From Rattus norvegicus (taxonomy: Eukaryota; Chordata; Mammalia; Rodentia; Muridae), in the NCBI RefSeq assembly GCF_036323735.1, contig NC_086029.1:8975816-9039815 (forward strand): a stretch of DNA of 64,000 nucleotides, given 5' to 3'. The position numbers were made by a program, and so were the translations under genes. How positions within the stretch are numbered: the first letter of the stretch is position 1; every line of letters starts with the position of its first letter. A model generated the notes under the pieces. That model saw only the letters and a program-made list of their open reading frames with translations, was not told the DNA's origin and did not search any database. Positions 47,801-61,785 of this stretch are shown piece by piece.

Positions 47801-49232
47801 GGTGAATTCGGTTAGTTCCCAATAGACCGCAGTAGTAATAAGTGGACTGTTCGGGATATAGAAGAATTTTCACGAATGGAATCAAAATTTCTAGGCGATT
47901 TCAGTGAGTTCCCAATGGGACATGCTCGTATGAGTTTGCTTTTCAATATAGAGCAACATTCTAAGGAACGGAATCTAAGTATCATGGTGAATTCAGTAGG
48001 TTCCCAATAGGATTCGCATGTAATAAGCTTGTTATTCAAGACTGAGCAACGTTTTAACGAACTGAAACACTGTTTCTTTGTGAATTCAGTTAGTTCCTAG
48101 TACCCTGCTCTTGTGATATGTGTACTTTTAAATATTTATCAAAATTTGATGAGCCAGGTCTGAATAACATGGTGAATTCGGTTAGTTCCAAATGGGCCGC
48201 AGTAGTAATAAGTGGACTGTTCGGGATATAGAAAAATTTTCACAAATGGAATCAAAATTTCTAGGCGAATTCAGTGAGTTCCCAATTGGACTTGCTTGTA
48301 TGAGTTTGCTTTTCAATATAGAGCAACATTTTAAGGAACGGAATCTAAGTATCATGGTGAATTCAGTAGTTTCCCAATAGGATTCCCATGTAATAACTTG
48401 TTATTCAAGATAGAGCAACGTTTTAACGAACTGAAACACTGTTTCTTTGTGAGTTCAGTTAGTTCCCAGAGGCAGGCTCTTGTAATATGTGTACTTTTAA
48501 AGATTTATCAAAATTTACTGAGACGAATCTGAGTAACATGGTGAAATCGTTTAGTTCCCAATAGGCCGCAGTAGTAATAAGTAGACTGTTCGTGTTATAG
48601 AAAAATTTTTATGAATGGAATCAAAATTTGTAGGCGAATTCAGTGAATACCAATCGACATGCTTGTATGACTTTGCTCTTCAATATAGAGCAACATTTTA
48701 AGGAAAGGAATAATTATCATGGTGAATTCAGTAGGTTCCCAATAGGATTCGCAAGTAATAAGCTTGTTATTCAAGATAGAGCAATGTTTTAACGAACTGA
48801 AACACTGTTTCATTGTGAATTCAGTTAGTTCCCAGTAGCCTGCTCTTGTAATATGGGTACTTTTAAAGATTTATCAAAATTTGGTGAGCCGAATCTGAGT
48901 AACATGGTGAATTCGGTTAGTTCCCATTAGGCCGCAGTAGTAATAAATGGACTGTTCGGGATATAGAAAAATTTTCACGAATGGAATCAAAATTTCTAGG
49001 CGAATTCAGTGAGATCCCAATGGGACATTCTTGTATGAGTTTGCTCTTCAATATAGAGCAACATTTCTAGGAAGGGAATCTAAGTATCATGGGAATTCAA
49101 TAGGTTCCCAATAGGATTCACATGTAATAAGCTTGTTATTCAAGATAGAGCAACGTTTTAACGAACTGAAACACTGTTTCTTTGTGAATTCAGTTAGTTC
49201 ACAGTAGCTTGCTCTTGAAATATGTGTACTTT
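44807..49232. repeat. 12-mer HOR unit 2
   Basis: Full unit. Private changes are C at 47007 (GTGACATG) and C at 47789 (CCAGAACC). It shares T at 45917 and C at 45724 with unit 1. Confidence 0.93.
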
Positions 49233-52200
49233 TAAAGATTTATCAAAATTTGGTGAGCCGAATCTGAGTAACATGGTGAATTCTGTTAGTTCCCAATAGG
49301 CCGCCATAGTAATAAGTGGACTGTTCGGGATATAGAAAAATTTTCACGAATGGAATCAAAATTTCTAGGCGAATTCAGTGAGATCCCAATGGGACATGCT
49401 TGTATGAGTTTGCTCTTCAATATAGAGCAACATTTCTAGGAAGGGAATCTAAGTATCATGGGAATTCAATAGGTTCCCAATAGGATTCGCATGTAATAAG
49501 CTTGTTATTCAAGATAGAGCAACGTTTTAACGAACAGAAACACTGTTTCTTTGTGAATTCAGTTAGTTCACAGTAGCTTGCTCTGGAAATATGTGTACTT
49601 TTAAAGATTTATCAAAATTTGGTGAGCCGAATATGAGTAACATGGTGAATTCTGTTAGTTCCCAATAGGCCGCCATAGTAATAAGTGGACTGTTCGGGAT
49701 ATAGAAAAATTTTCACGAATGGAATCAAAATTTCTAGGCGAATTCATTGAATTCCCAATTTTGACATGCTTGTATGAGTTTGCTTTTCAATATAGAGCAA
49801 CATTTTAGGAACGGGATCTAAGTATCATGGTGAATTCAGTAGGTTCCCAATAGGATTCGCATGTAATAAGCTTGTTATTCAAGATAAAGCAACTTTTTAA
49901 CGAAATGAAATACTGTTTCTCTGTGAGTTCTGTTAGTTCCCAGGAGCAGGCTCTTGTAATATGTGTACTTTTAAAGATTTATCAAAATTTGTTGAGCCGA
50001 ATCTTAGTAACATGGTGAATTCGGTTAGTTCCCAATAGGCCGCAGTAATAATAAATGAACTGTTCGGGATATAGGAAAATTTTCAGGAATGGAATCACAA
50101 TTTCTAGGCGAATTCAGTGAGTTCCCAATGGGACATGCTTGTGTGAGTTTGCTTTTCAATATAGAGCAACATATTAGGAAGGGTATTTAAGTATCATGGG
50201 AATTCAGTAGGTTCCCAATAGGTTTCGCATGTAATATCTTGCTATTCAAGATAGAGCAACGTTTTAACGAACTGAAACACTGTTTCTTTGTGAATTCAGT
50301 TAGTTCCCAGTAGCTTGCTCTTGAAATATGCGTACTTTTAAAGATTTACCAAAATTTGGTGAGCCGAATCTGAGTAACATGGTGAATTCGGTTTGTTCCT
50401 AATAGGCCGCAGGAGTAATAAGTGGACTGTTCGGGATATAGAAAAATTTTCACGAATGGAAACAATATTTCCAGGAGAATTCAGGGAGTTCCCAATGGGA
50501 CATGTTTGTATGAGTTTGATTTTCAATATAGAGCAACATTTTAAGGAACGGAATCTAAGTATCATGGTGATTTCAGTAGGTTCCCAATAGGATTCGCATG
50601 TAATAAGCTTGTTATTCAATATAGAGCAACGTTTTAACGAACTGAAACACTGTTTCTTTGTGAATTCAGTTAGTTCCCAGTAGCCTGCTCTTGTAATATA
50701 TGTACTTTTAAAGATTTATCAAAATTTGGTGAGCCGAATCTGAGTAACATGGTGAATTCGGTTAGTTCCAATTAGGCCGCAGTAGTAATAAATGGACTGT
50801 TCGGGATATAGAAATTTTTCACGAATGGAATCAAAATTTCTAGGCGATTCAGTGAGTTCCCAATGGTACATGCTTGTATGAGTTTGCCTTTCAATATAGA
50901 GCAACATTTTAAGGAACGGAATAAGTATCATGGTGAATTCAGTAGGTTCCCAATAGGATTCGCATGTAATAAGCTGGTATTTCAAGATAGAGCGACGTTT
51001 TAACGAACTGAAACACTGTTTCTTTGTGAATTCAGTTAGTTCCTAGTAGCCTGCTCTTGTAATATGTGTACTTTTAAACATTTATCAAAATTTGGTGAGC
51101 CGAATCTGAGTAACATGGTGAATTCGGTTAGCTCCACATAGACAGCTGAAGTAATAAGTGGACTGTTCGGGATATAGAGAAATTTTCACGAATGGAATCA
51201 AAATTTCTAGGCGAATTCCGTGAGTTCCCAATGGGACATGCTCGTATGAGTTTGCTTTTCAATATAGAGCAACATTCTAAGGAATGGAATCTAAGTATCA
51301 TGGTGAATTCAGTAGGTTCCCAATAGGATTCGCATGTAATAAGCTTGTTATTCAAGACTGAGCAACGTTTTAACGAACTTAAACACTGTTTCTTTGTGAA
51401 TTCAGTTAGTTCCTAGTACCCTGCTCTTGTGATATGTGTACTTTTAAATATTTATCAAAATTTGGTGAGCCGAGTCTGAGTAACATGGTGAATTCGGTTA
51501 GTTCCAAATGGGCCGCAGTAGTAATAAGTGGACTGTTCGGGATACAGAAAAATTTTCACGAATGGAATCAAAATTTCTAGGCGAATTCAGTGAGTTCCCA
51601 ATTGGACTTTTTTGTATGAGTTTGCTTTTCAATATAGAGCAACATTTTAAGGAACGGAATCTAAGTATCATGGTGATTTCAGTAGGTTCCCAATAGGATT
51701 CGCATGTAATTAGCTTGTTATTCAAGATAGAGCAACATTTTAACGAACTGAAATACTGTTTCTTTGTGAATTCAATCAGTTCCCAGTAAACTGCTCTTTT
51801 AATTTATGTACTTTTAAATATTTATCAAAATTTGGTGAGCCGAATCTGAGTAACATGGTGAAATCGGTTAGTTCCCAAAAGGCCGCAGTAGTAATAAGTG
51901 GACTGTTCGGGATATAGAAAAATTTTCACGAATGGAATCAAAATTTCTAGGCGATATCAGTGAGTTCCCAATGGGACATGCTTGTATGAGTTTGTTCTGC
52001 AATATAGAGCAACATTTTAAGGAACGGAATCTAAGTATCATGGTGAATTCAGTAGGTTCCCAATAGGATTCGCTTGTAATAAGCATGTAATTCAAGATAG
52101 AGCAACGTATTAACGAACTGAAACACTATTTTTTTGTGAATTCAGTTAGGTCGCAGCAGCGTGCTCCTGTAATATGTGTACTTTTAAAGATTTTTCAAAA

Positions 52201-53658
52201 TTTGGTGACCAGAATCTGAGTAACATGGTGAATTCGGTTAGTTCCCAATAGACCGCAGTAGTAATAAGTGGACTGTTCGGGATATAGAAGAATTTTCACG
52301 AATGGAATCAAAATTTCTAGGCGATTTCAGTGAGTTCCCAATGGGACATGCTCGTATGAGTTTGCTTTTCAATATAGAGCAACATTCTAAGGAACGGAAT
52401 CTAAGTATCATGGTGAATTCAGTAGGTTCCCAATAGGATTCGCATGTAATAAGCTTGTTATTCAAGACTGAGCAACGTTTTAACGAACTGAAACACTGTT
52501 TCTTTGTGAATTCAGTTAGTTCCTAGTACCCTGCTCTTGTGATATGTGTACTTTTAAATATTTATCAAAATTTGATGAGCCAGGTCTGAATAACATGGTG
52601 AATTCGGTTAGTTCCAAATGGGCCGCAGTAGTAATAAGTGGACTGTTCGGGATATAGAAAAATTTTCACAAATGGAATCAAAATTTCTAGGCGAATTCAG
52701 TGAGTTCCCAATTGGACTTGCTTGTATGAGTTTGCTTTTCAATATAGAGCAACATTTTAAGGAACGGAATCTAAGTATCATGGTGAATTCAGTAGTTTCC
52801 CAATAGGATTCCCATGTAATAACTTGTTATTCAAGATAGAGCAACGTTTTAACGAACTGAAACACTGTTTCTTTGTGAGTTCAGTTAGTTCCCAGAGGCA
52901 GGCTCTTGTAATATGTGTACTTTTAAAGATTTATCAAAATTTACTGAGACGAATCTGAGTAACATGGTGAAATCGTTTAGTTCCCAATAGGCCGCAGTAG
53001 TAATAAGTAGACTGTTCGTGTTATAGAAAAATTTTTATGAATGGAATCAAAATTTGTAGGCGAATTCAGTGAATACCAATCGACATGCTTGTATGACTTT
53101 GCTCTTCAATATAGAGCAACATTTTAAGGAAAGGAATAATTATCATGGTGAATTCAGTAGGTTCCCAATAGGATTCGCAAGTAATAAGCTTGTTATTCAA
53201 GATAGAGCAATGTTTTAACGAACTGAAACACTGTTTCATTGTGAATTCAGTTAGTTCCCAGTAGCCTGCTCTTGTAATATGGGTACTTTTAAAGATTTAT
53301 CAAAATTTGGTGAGCCGAATCTGAGTAACATGGTGAATTCGGTTAGTTCCCATTAGGCCGCAGTAGTAATAAATGGACTGTTCGGGATATAGAAAAATTT
53401 TCACGAATGGAATCAAAATTTCTAGGCGAATTCAGTGAGATCCCAATGGGACATTCTTGTATGAGTTTGCTCTTCAATATAGAGCAACATTTCTAGGAAG
53501 GGAATCTAAGTATCATGGGAATTCAATAGGTTCCCAATAGGATTCACATGTAATAAGCTTGTTATTCAAGATAGAGCAACGTTTTAACGAACTGAAACAC
53601 TGTTTCTTTGTGAATTCAGTTAGTTCACAGTAGCTTGCTCTTGAAATATGTGTACTTT
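49233..53658. repeat. 12-mer HOR unit 3
   Basis: Full unit. It has G at 50343 and T at 50150 like units 4 and 5, G at 50994 (AGAGCGACG) like unit 4 only, and a private G at 49927 (CTGTGAGTTC) that removes one GAATTC box. Confidence 0.93.
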
Positions 53659-56600
53659 TAAAGATTTATCAAAATTTGGTGAGCCGAATCTGAGTAACAT
53701 GGTGAATTCTGTTAGTTCCCAATAGGCCGCCATAGTAATAAGTGGACTGTTTGGGATATAGAAAAATTTTCACGAATGGAATCAAAATTTCTAGGCGAAT
53801 TCAGTGAGATCCCAATGGGACATGCTTGTATGAGTTTGCTCTTCAATATAGAGCAACATTTCTAGGAAGGGAATCTAAGTATCATGGGAATTCAATAGGT
53901 TCCCAATAGGATTCGCATGTAATAAGCTTGTTATTCAAGATAGAGCAACGTTTTAACGAACAGAAACACTGTTTCTTTGTGAATTCAGTTAGTTCACAGT
54001 AGCTTGCTCTGGAAATATGTGTACTTTTAAAGATTTATCAAAATTTGGTGAGCCGAATATGAGTAACATGGTGAATTCTGTTAGTTCCCAATAGGCCGCC
54101 ATAGTAATAAGTGGACTGTTCGGGATATAGAAAAATTTTCACGAATGGAATCAAAATTTCTAGGCGAATTCATTGAATTCCCAATTTTGACATGCTTGTA
54201 TGAGTTTGCTTTTCAATATAGAGCAACATTTTAGGAACGGGATCTAAGTATCATGGTGAATTCAGTAGGTTCCCAATAGGATTCGCATGTAATAAGCTTG
54301 TTATTCAAGATAAAGCAACTTTTTAACGAAATGAAATACTGTTTCTCTGTGAATTCTGTTAGTTCCCAGGAGCAGGCTCTTGTAATATGTGTACTTTTAA
54401 AGATTTATCAAAATTTGTTGAGCCGAATCTTAGTAACATGGTGAATTCGGTTAGTTCCCAATAGGCCGCAGTAATAATAAATGAACTGTTCGGGATATAG
54501 GAAAATTTTCAGGAATGGAATCACAATTTCTAGGCGAATTCAGTGAGTTCCCAATGGGACATGCTTGTGTGAGTTTGCTTTTCAATATAGAGCAACATAT
54601 TAGGAAGGGTATTTAAGTATCATGGGAATTCAGTAGGTTCCCAATAGGTTTCGCATGTAATATCTTGCTATTCAAGATAGAGCAACGTTTTAACGAACTG
54701 AAACACTGTTTCTTTGTGAATTCAGTTAGTTCCCAGTAGCTTGCTCTTGAAATATGCGTACTTTTAAAGATTTACCAAAATTTGGTGAGCCGAATCTGAG
54801 TAACATGGTGAATTCGGTTTGTTCCTAATAGGCCGCAGGAGTAATAAGTGGACTGTTCGGGATATAGAAAAATTTTCACGAATGGAAACAATATTTCCAG
54901 GAGAATTCAGGGAGTTCCCAATGGGACATGTTTGTATGAGTTTGATTTTCAATATAGAGCAACATTTTAAGGAACGGAATCTAAGTATCATGGTGATTTC
55001 AGTAGGTTCCCAATAGGATTCGCATGTAATAAGCTTGTTATTCAATATAGAGCAACGTTTTAACGAACTGAAACACTGTTTCTTTGTGAATTCAGTTAGT
55101 TCCCAGTAGCCTGCTCTTGTAATATATGTACTTTTAAAGATTTATCAAAATTTGGTGAGCCGAATCTGAGTAACATGGTGAATTCGGTTAGTTCCAATTA
55201 GGCCGCAGTAGTAATAAATGGACTGTTCGGGATATAGAAATTTTTCACGAATGGAATCAAAATTTCTAGGCGATTCAGTGAGTTCCCAATGGTACATGCT
55301 TGTATGAGTTTGCCTTTCAATATAGAGCAACATTTTAAGGAACGGAATAAGTATCATGGTGAATTCAGTAGGTTCCCAATAGGATTCGCATGTAATAAGC
55401 TGGTATTTCAAGATAGAGCGACGTTTTAACGAACTGAAACACTGTTTCTTTGTGAATTCAGTTAGTTCCTAGTAGCCTGCTCTTGTAATATGTGTACTTT
55501 TAAACATTTATCAAAATTTGGTGAGCCGAATCTGAGTAACATGGTGAATTCGGTTAGCTCCACATAGACAGCTGAAGTAATAAGTGGACTGTTCGGGATA
55601 TAGAGAAATTTTCACGAATGGAATCAAAATTTCTAGGCGAATTCCGTGAGTTCCCAATGGGACATGCTCGTATGAGTTTGCTTTTCAATATAGAGCAACA
55701 TTCTAAGGAATGGAATCTAAGTATCATGGTGAATTCAGTAGGTTCCCAATAGGATTCGCATGTAATAAGCTTGTTATTCAAGACTGAGCAACGTTTTAAC
55801 GAACTTAAACACTGTTTCTTTGTGAATTCAGTTAGTTCCTAGTACCCTGCTCTTGTGATATGTGTACTTTTAAATATTTATCAAAATTTGGTGAGCCGAG
55901 TCTGAGTAACATGGTGAATTCGGTTAGTTCCAAATGGGCCGCAGTAGTAATAAGTGGACTGTTCGGGATACAGAAAAATTTTCACGAATGGAATCAAAAT
56001 TTCTAGGCGAATTCAGTGAGTTCCCAATTGGACTTTTTTGTATGAGTTTGCTTTTCAATATAGAGCAACATTTTAAGGAACGGAATCTAAGTATCATGGT
56101 GATTTCAGTAGGTTCCCAATAGGATTCGCATGTAATTAGCTTGTTATTCAAGATAGAGCAACATTTTAACGAACTGAAATACTGTTTCTTTGTGAATTCA
56201 ATCAGTTCCCAGTAAACTGCTCTTTTAATTTATGTACTTTTAAATATTTATCAAAATTTGGTGAGCCGAATCTGAGTAACATGGTGAAATCGGTTAGTTC
56301 CCAAAAGGCCGCAGTAGTAATAAGTGGACTGTTCGGGATATAGAAAAATTTTCACGAATGGAATCAAAATTTCTAGGCGATATCAGTGAGTTCCCAATGG
56401 GACATGCTTGTATGAGTTTGTTCTGCAATATAGAGCAACATTTTAAGGAACGGAATCTAAGTATCATGGTGAATTCAGTAGGTTCCCAATAGGATTCGCT
56501 TGTAATAAGCATGTAATTCAAGATAGAGCAACGTATTAACGAACTGAAACACTATTTTTTTGTGAATTCAGTTAGGTCGCAGCAGCGTGCTCCTGTAATA

Positions 56601-58084
56601 TGTGTACTTTTAAAGATTTTTCAAAATTTGGTGACCAGAATCTGAGTAACATGGTGAATTCGGTTAGTTCCCAATAGACCGCAGTAGTAATAAGTGGACT
56701 GTTCGGGATATAGAAGAATTTTCACGAATGGAATCAAAATTTCTAGGCGATTTCAGTGAGTTCCCAATGGGACATGCTCGTATGAGTTTGCTTTTCAATA
56801 TAGAGCAACATTCTAAGGAACGGAATCTAAGTATCATGGTGAATTCAGTAGGTTCCCAATAGGATTCGCATGTAATAAGCTTGTTATTCAAGACTGAGCA
56901 ACGTTTTAACGAACTGAAACACTGTTTCTTTGTGAATTCAGTTAGTTCCTAGTACCCTGCTCTTGTGATATGTGTACTTTTAAATATTTATCAAAATTTG
57001 ATGAGCCAGGTCTGAATAACATGGTGAATTCGGTTAGTTCCAAATGGGCCGCAGTAGTAATAAGTGGACTGTTCGGGATATAGAAAAATTTTCACAAATG
57101 GAATCAAAATTTCTAGGCGAATTCAGTGAGTTCCCAATTGGACTTGCTTGTATGAGTTTGCTTTTCAATATAGAGCAACATTTTAAGGAACGGAATCTAA
57201 GTATCATGGTGAATTCAGTAGTTTCCCAATAGGATTCCCATGTAATAACTTGTTATTCAAGATAGAGCAACGTTTTAACGAACTGAAACACTGTTTCTTT
57301 GTGAGTTCAGTTAGTTCCCAGAGGCAGGCTCTTGTAATATGTGTACTTTTAAAGATTTATCAAAATTTACTGAGACGAATCTGAGTAACATGGTGAAATC
57401 GTTTAGTTCCCAATAGGCCGCAGTAGTAATAAGTAGACTGTTCGTGTTATAGAAAAATTTTTATGAATGGAATCAAAATTTGTAGGCGAATTCAGTGAAT
57501 ACCAATCGACATGCTTGTATGACTTTGCTCTTCAATATAGAGCAACATTTTAAGGAAAGGAATAATTATCATGGTGAATTCAGTAGGTTCCCAATAGGAT
57601 TCGCAAGTAATAAGCTTGTTATTCAAGATAGAGCAATGTTTTAACGAACTGAAACACTGTTTCATTGTGAATTCAGTTAGTTCCCAGTAGCCTGCTCTTG
57701 TAATATGGGTACTTTTAAAGATTTATCAAAATTTGGTGAGCCGAATCTGAGTAACATGGTGAATTCGGTTAGTTCCCATTAGGCCGCAGTAGTAATAAAT
57801 GGACTGTTCGGGATATAGAAAAATTTTCACGAATGGAATCAAAATTTCTAGGCGAATTCAGTGAGATCCCAATGGGACATTCTTGTATGAGTTTGCTCTT
57901 CAATATAGAGCAACATTTCTAGGAAGGGAATCTAAGTATCATGGGAATTCAATAGGTTCCCAATAGGATTCACATGTAATAAGCTTGTTATTCAAGATAG
58001 AGCAACGTTTTAACGAACTGAAACACTGTTTCTTTGTGAATTCAGTTAGTTCACAGTAGCTTGCTCTTGAAATATGTGTACTTT
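53659..58084. repeat. 12-mer HOR unit 4
   Basis: Full unit. It shares G at 55420 with unit 3. A private T at 53752 changes TTCGGG to TTTGGG, a C-to-T change at a CpG. Confidence 0.93.
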
Positions 58085-61000
58085 TAAAGATTTATCAAAA
58101 TTTGGTGAGCCGAATCTGAGTAACATGGTGAATTCTGTTAGTTCCCAATAGGCCGCCATAGTAATAAGTGGACTGTTCGGGATATAGAAAAATTTTCACG
58201 AATGGAATCAAAATTTCTAGGCGAATTCAGTGAGATCCCAATGGGACATGCTTGTATGAGTTTGCTCTTCAATATAGAGCAACATTTCTAGGAAGGGAAT
58301 CTAAGTATCATGGGAATTCAATAGGTTCCCAATAGGATTCGCATGTAATAAGCTTGTTATTCAAGATAGAGCAACGTTTTAACGAACAGAAACACTGTTT
58401 CTTTGTGAATTCAGTTAGTTCACAGTAGCTTGCTCTGGAAATATGTGTACTTTTAAAGATTTATCAAAATTTGGTGAGCCGAATATGAGTAACATGGTGA
58501 ATTCTGTTAGTTCCCAATAGGCCGCCATAGTAATAAGTGGACTGTTCGGGATATAGAAAAATTTTCACGAATGGAATCAAAATTTCTAGGCGAATTCATT
58601 GAATTCCCAATTTTGACATGCTTGTATGAGTTTGCTTTTCAATATAGAGCAACATTTTAGGAACGGGATCTAAGTATCATGGTGAATTCAGTAGGTTCCC
58701 AATAGGATTCGCATGTAATAAGCTTGTTATTCAAGATAAAGCAACTTTTTAACGAAATGAAATACTGTTTCTCTGTGAATTCTGTTAGTTCCCAGGAGCA
58801 GGCTCTTGTAATATGTGTACTTTTAAAGATTTATCAAAATTTGTTGAGCCGAATCTTAGTAACATGGTGAATTCGGTTAGTTCCCAATAGGCCGCAGTAA
58901 TAATAAATGAACTGTTCGGGATATAGGAAAATTTTCAGGAATGGAATCACAATTTCTAGGCGAATTCAGTGAGTTCCCAATGGGACATGCTTGTGTGAGT
59001 TTGCTTTTCAATATAGAGCAACATATTAGGAAGGGTATTTAAGTATCATGGGAATTCAGTAGGTTCCCAATAGGTTTCGCATGTAATATCTTGCTATTCA
59101 AGATAGAGCAACGTTTTAACGAACTGAAACACTGTTTCTTTGTGAATTCAGTTAGTTCCCAGTAGCTTGCTCTTGAAATATGCGTACTTTTAAAGATTTA
59201 CCAAAATTTGGTGAGCCGAATCTGAGTAACATGGTGAATTCGGTTTGTTCCTAATAGGCCGCAGGAGTAATAAGTGGACTGTTCGGGATATAGAAAAATT
59301 TTCACGAATGGAAACAATATTTCCAGGAGAATTCAGGGAGTTCCCAATGGGACATGTTTGTATGAGTTTGATTTTCAATATAGAGCAACATTTTAAGGAA
59401 CGGAATCTAAGTATCATGGTGATTTCAGTAGGTTCCCAATAGGATTCGCATGTAATAAGCTTGTTATTCAATATAGAGCAACGTTTTAACGAACTGAAAC
59501 ACTGTTTCTTTGTGAATTCAGTTAGTTCCCAGTAGCCTGCTCTTGTAATATATGTACTTTTAAAGATTTATCAAAATTTGGTGAGCCGAATCTGAGTAAC
59601 ATGGTGAATTCGGTTAGTTCCAATTAGGCCGCAGTAGTAATAAATGGACTGTTCGGGATATAGAAATTTTTCACGAATGGAATCAAAATTTCTAGGCGAT
59701 TCAGTGAGTTCCCAATGGTACATGCTTGTATGAGTTTGCCTTTCAATATAGAGCAACATTTTAAGGAACGGAATAAGTATCATGGTGAATTCAGTAGGTT
59801 CCCAATAGGATTCGCATGTAATAAGCTGGTATTTCAAGATAGAGCAACGTTTTAACGAACTGAAACACTGTTTCTTTGTGAATTCAGTTAGTTCCTAGTA
59901 GCCTGCTCTTGTAATATGTGTACTTTTAAACATTTATCAAAATTTGGTGAGCCGAATCTGAGTAACATGGTGAATTCGGTTAGCTCCACATAGACAGCTG
60001 AAGTAATAAGTGGACTGTTCGGGATATAGAGAAATTTTCACGAATGGAATCAAAATTTCTAGGCGAATTCCGTGAGTTCCCAATGGGACATGCTCGTATG
60101 AGTTTGCTTTTCAATATAGAGCAACATTCTAAGGAATGGAATCTAAGTATCATGGTGAATTCAGTAGGTTCCCAATAGGATTCGCATGTAATAAGCTTGT
60201 TATTCAAGACTGAGCAACGTTTTAACGAACTTAAACACTGTTTCTTTGTGAATTCAGTTAGTTCCTAGTACCCTGCTCTTGTGATATGTGTACTTTTAAA
60301 TATTTATCAAAATTTGGTGAGCCGAGTCTGAGTAACATGGTGAATTCGGTTAGTTCCAAATGGGCCGCAGTAGTAATAAGTGGACTGTTCGGGATACAGA
60401 AAAATTTTCACGAATGGAATCAAAATTTCTAGGCGAATTCAGTGAGTTCCCAATTGGACTTTTTTGTATGAGTTTGCTTTTCAATATAGAGCAACATTTT
60501 AAGGAACGGAATCTAAGTATCATGGTGATTTCAGTAGGTTCCCAATAGGATTCGCATGTAATTAGCTTGTTATTCAAGATAGAGCAACATTTTAACGAAC
60601 TGAAATACTGTTTCTTTGTGAATTCAATCAGTTCCCAGTAAACTGCTCTTTTAATTTATGTACTTTTAAATATTTATCAAAATTTGGTGAGCCGAATCTG
60701 AGTAACATGGTGAAATCGGTTAGTTCCCAAAAGGCCGCAGTAGTAATAAGTGGACTGTTCGGGATATAGAAAAATTTTCACGAATGGAATCAAAATTTCT
60801 AGGCGATATCAGTGAGTTCCCAATGGGACATGCTTGTATGAGTTTGTTCTGCAATATAGAGCAACATTTTAAGGAACGGAATCTAAGTATCATGGTGAAT
60901 TCAGTAGGTTCCCAATAGGATTCGCTTGTAATAAGCATGTAATTCAAGATAGAGCAACGTATTAACGAACTGAAACACTATTTTTTTGTGAATTCAGTTA

Positions 61001-61785
61001 GGTCGCAGCAGCGTGCTCCTGTAATATGTGTACTTTTAAAGATTTTTCAAAATTTGGTGACCAGAATCTGAGTAACATGGTGAATTCGGTTAGTTCCCAA
61101 TAGACCGCAGTAGTAATAAGTGGACTGTTCGGGATATAGAAGAATTTTCACGAATGGAATCAAAATTTCTAGGCGATTTCAGTGAGTTCCCAATGGGACA
61201 TGCTCGTATGAGTATGCTTTTCAATATAGAGCAACATTCTAAGGAACGGAATCTAAGTATCATGGTGAATTCAGTAGGTTCCCAATAGGATTCGCATGTA
61301 ATAAGCTTGTTATTCAAGACTGAGCAACGTTTTAACGAACTGAAACACTGTTTCTTTGTGAATTCAGTTAGTTCCTAGTACCCTGCTCTTGTGATATGTG
61401 TACTTTTAAATATTTATCAAAATTTGATGAGCCAGGTCTGAATAACATGGTGAATTCGGTTAGTTCCAAATGGGCCGCAGTAGTAATAAGTGGACTGTTC
61501 GGGATATAGAAAAATTTTCACAAATGGAATCAAAATTTCTAGGCGAATTCAGTGAGTTCCCAATTGGACTTGCTTGTATGAGTTTGCTTTTCAATATAGA
61601 GCAACATTTTAAGGAACGGAATCTAAGTATCATGGTGAATTCAGTAGTTTCCCAATAGGATTCCCATGTAATAACTTGTTATTCAAGATAGAGCAACGTT
61701 TTAAAGAACTGAAACACTGTTTCTTTGTGAGTTCAGTTAGTTCCCAGAGGCAGGCTCTTGTAATATGTGTACTATTAAAGATTTA
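58085..61785. repeat. 12-mer HOR unit 5, truncated after ten monomers
   Basis: The last unit ends inside S1 after monomer 10. Private changes are A at 61214 (GAGTATGC) and A at 61705 (TTAAAGAAC). A at 61774 and the loss of ACTGAGACG near 61795 mark the transition to non-HOR sequence. Monomers 11 and 12 are missing. Confidence 0.9.

Larger units (their letters stand above)
40381..61785. repeat. Regular higher-order repeat array, 12 monomers per 4426-bp unit
   Basis: Twelve distinct monomers recur in fixed order with a period of exactly 4426 bp. In the first unit the anchors are 40461, 40830, 41200, 41567, 41937, 42303, 42673, 43043, 43413, 43783, 44152 and 44518, and the next cycle begins at 44887. 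Intervals are 369, 370, 367, 370, 366, 370, 370, 370, 370, 369, 366 and 369. Easily recognised members are monomer 4 (GGAAACAATATTTCCAGG), 6 (CACATAGACAGCTGAAG), 7 (GGACTTTTTTGTATG), 8 (GTTCTGCAATATAG) and 11 (GTGAATACCAATCGACATG). There are four full units and one of ten monomers. All have the S3 AGAGCAAC form. The copies are almost identical; I found about a dozen variant sites by eye. Confidence 0.95.

Noticed and set aside
40381..61785. Assembly duplication as the sole explanation of the 12-mer array
   Set aside because: Units differ at about a dozen sites with a nested sharing pattern, which a simple copy error would not give. Confirmation still needs single long reads spanning the units.
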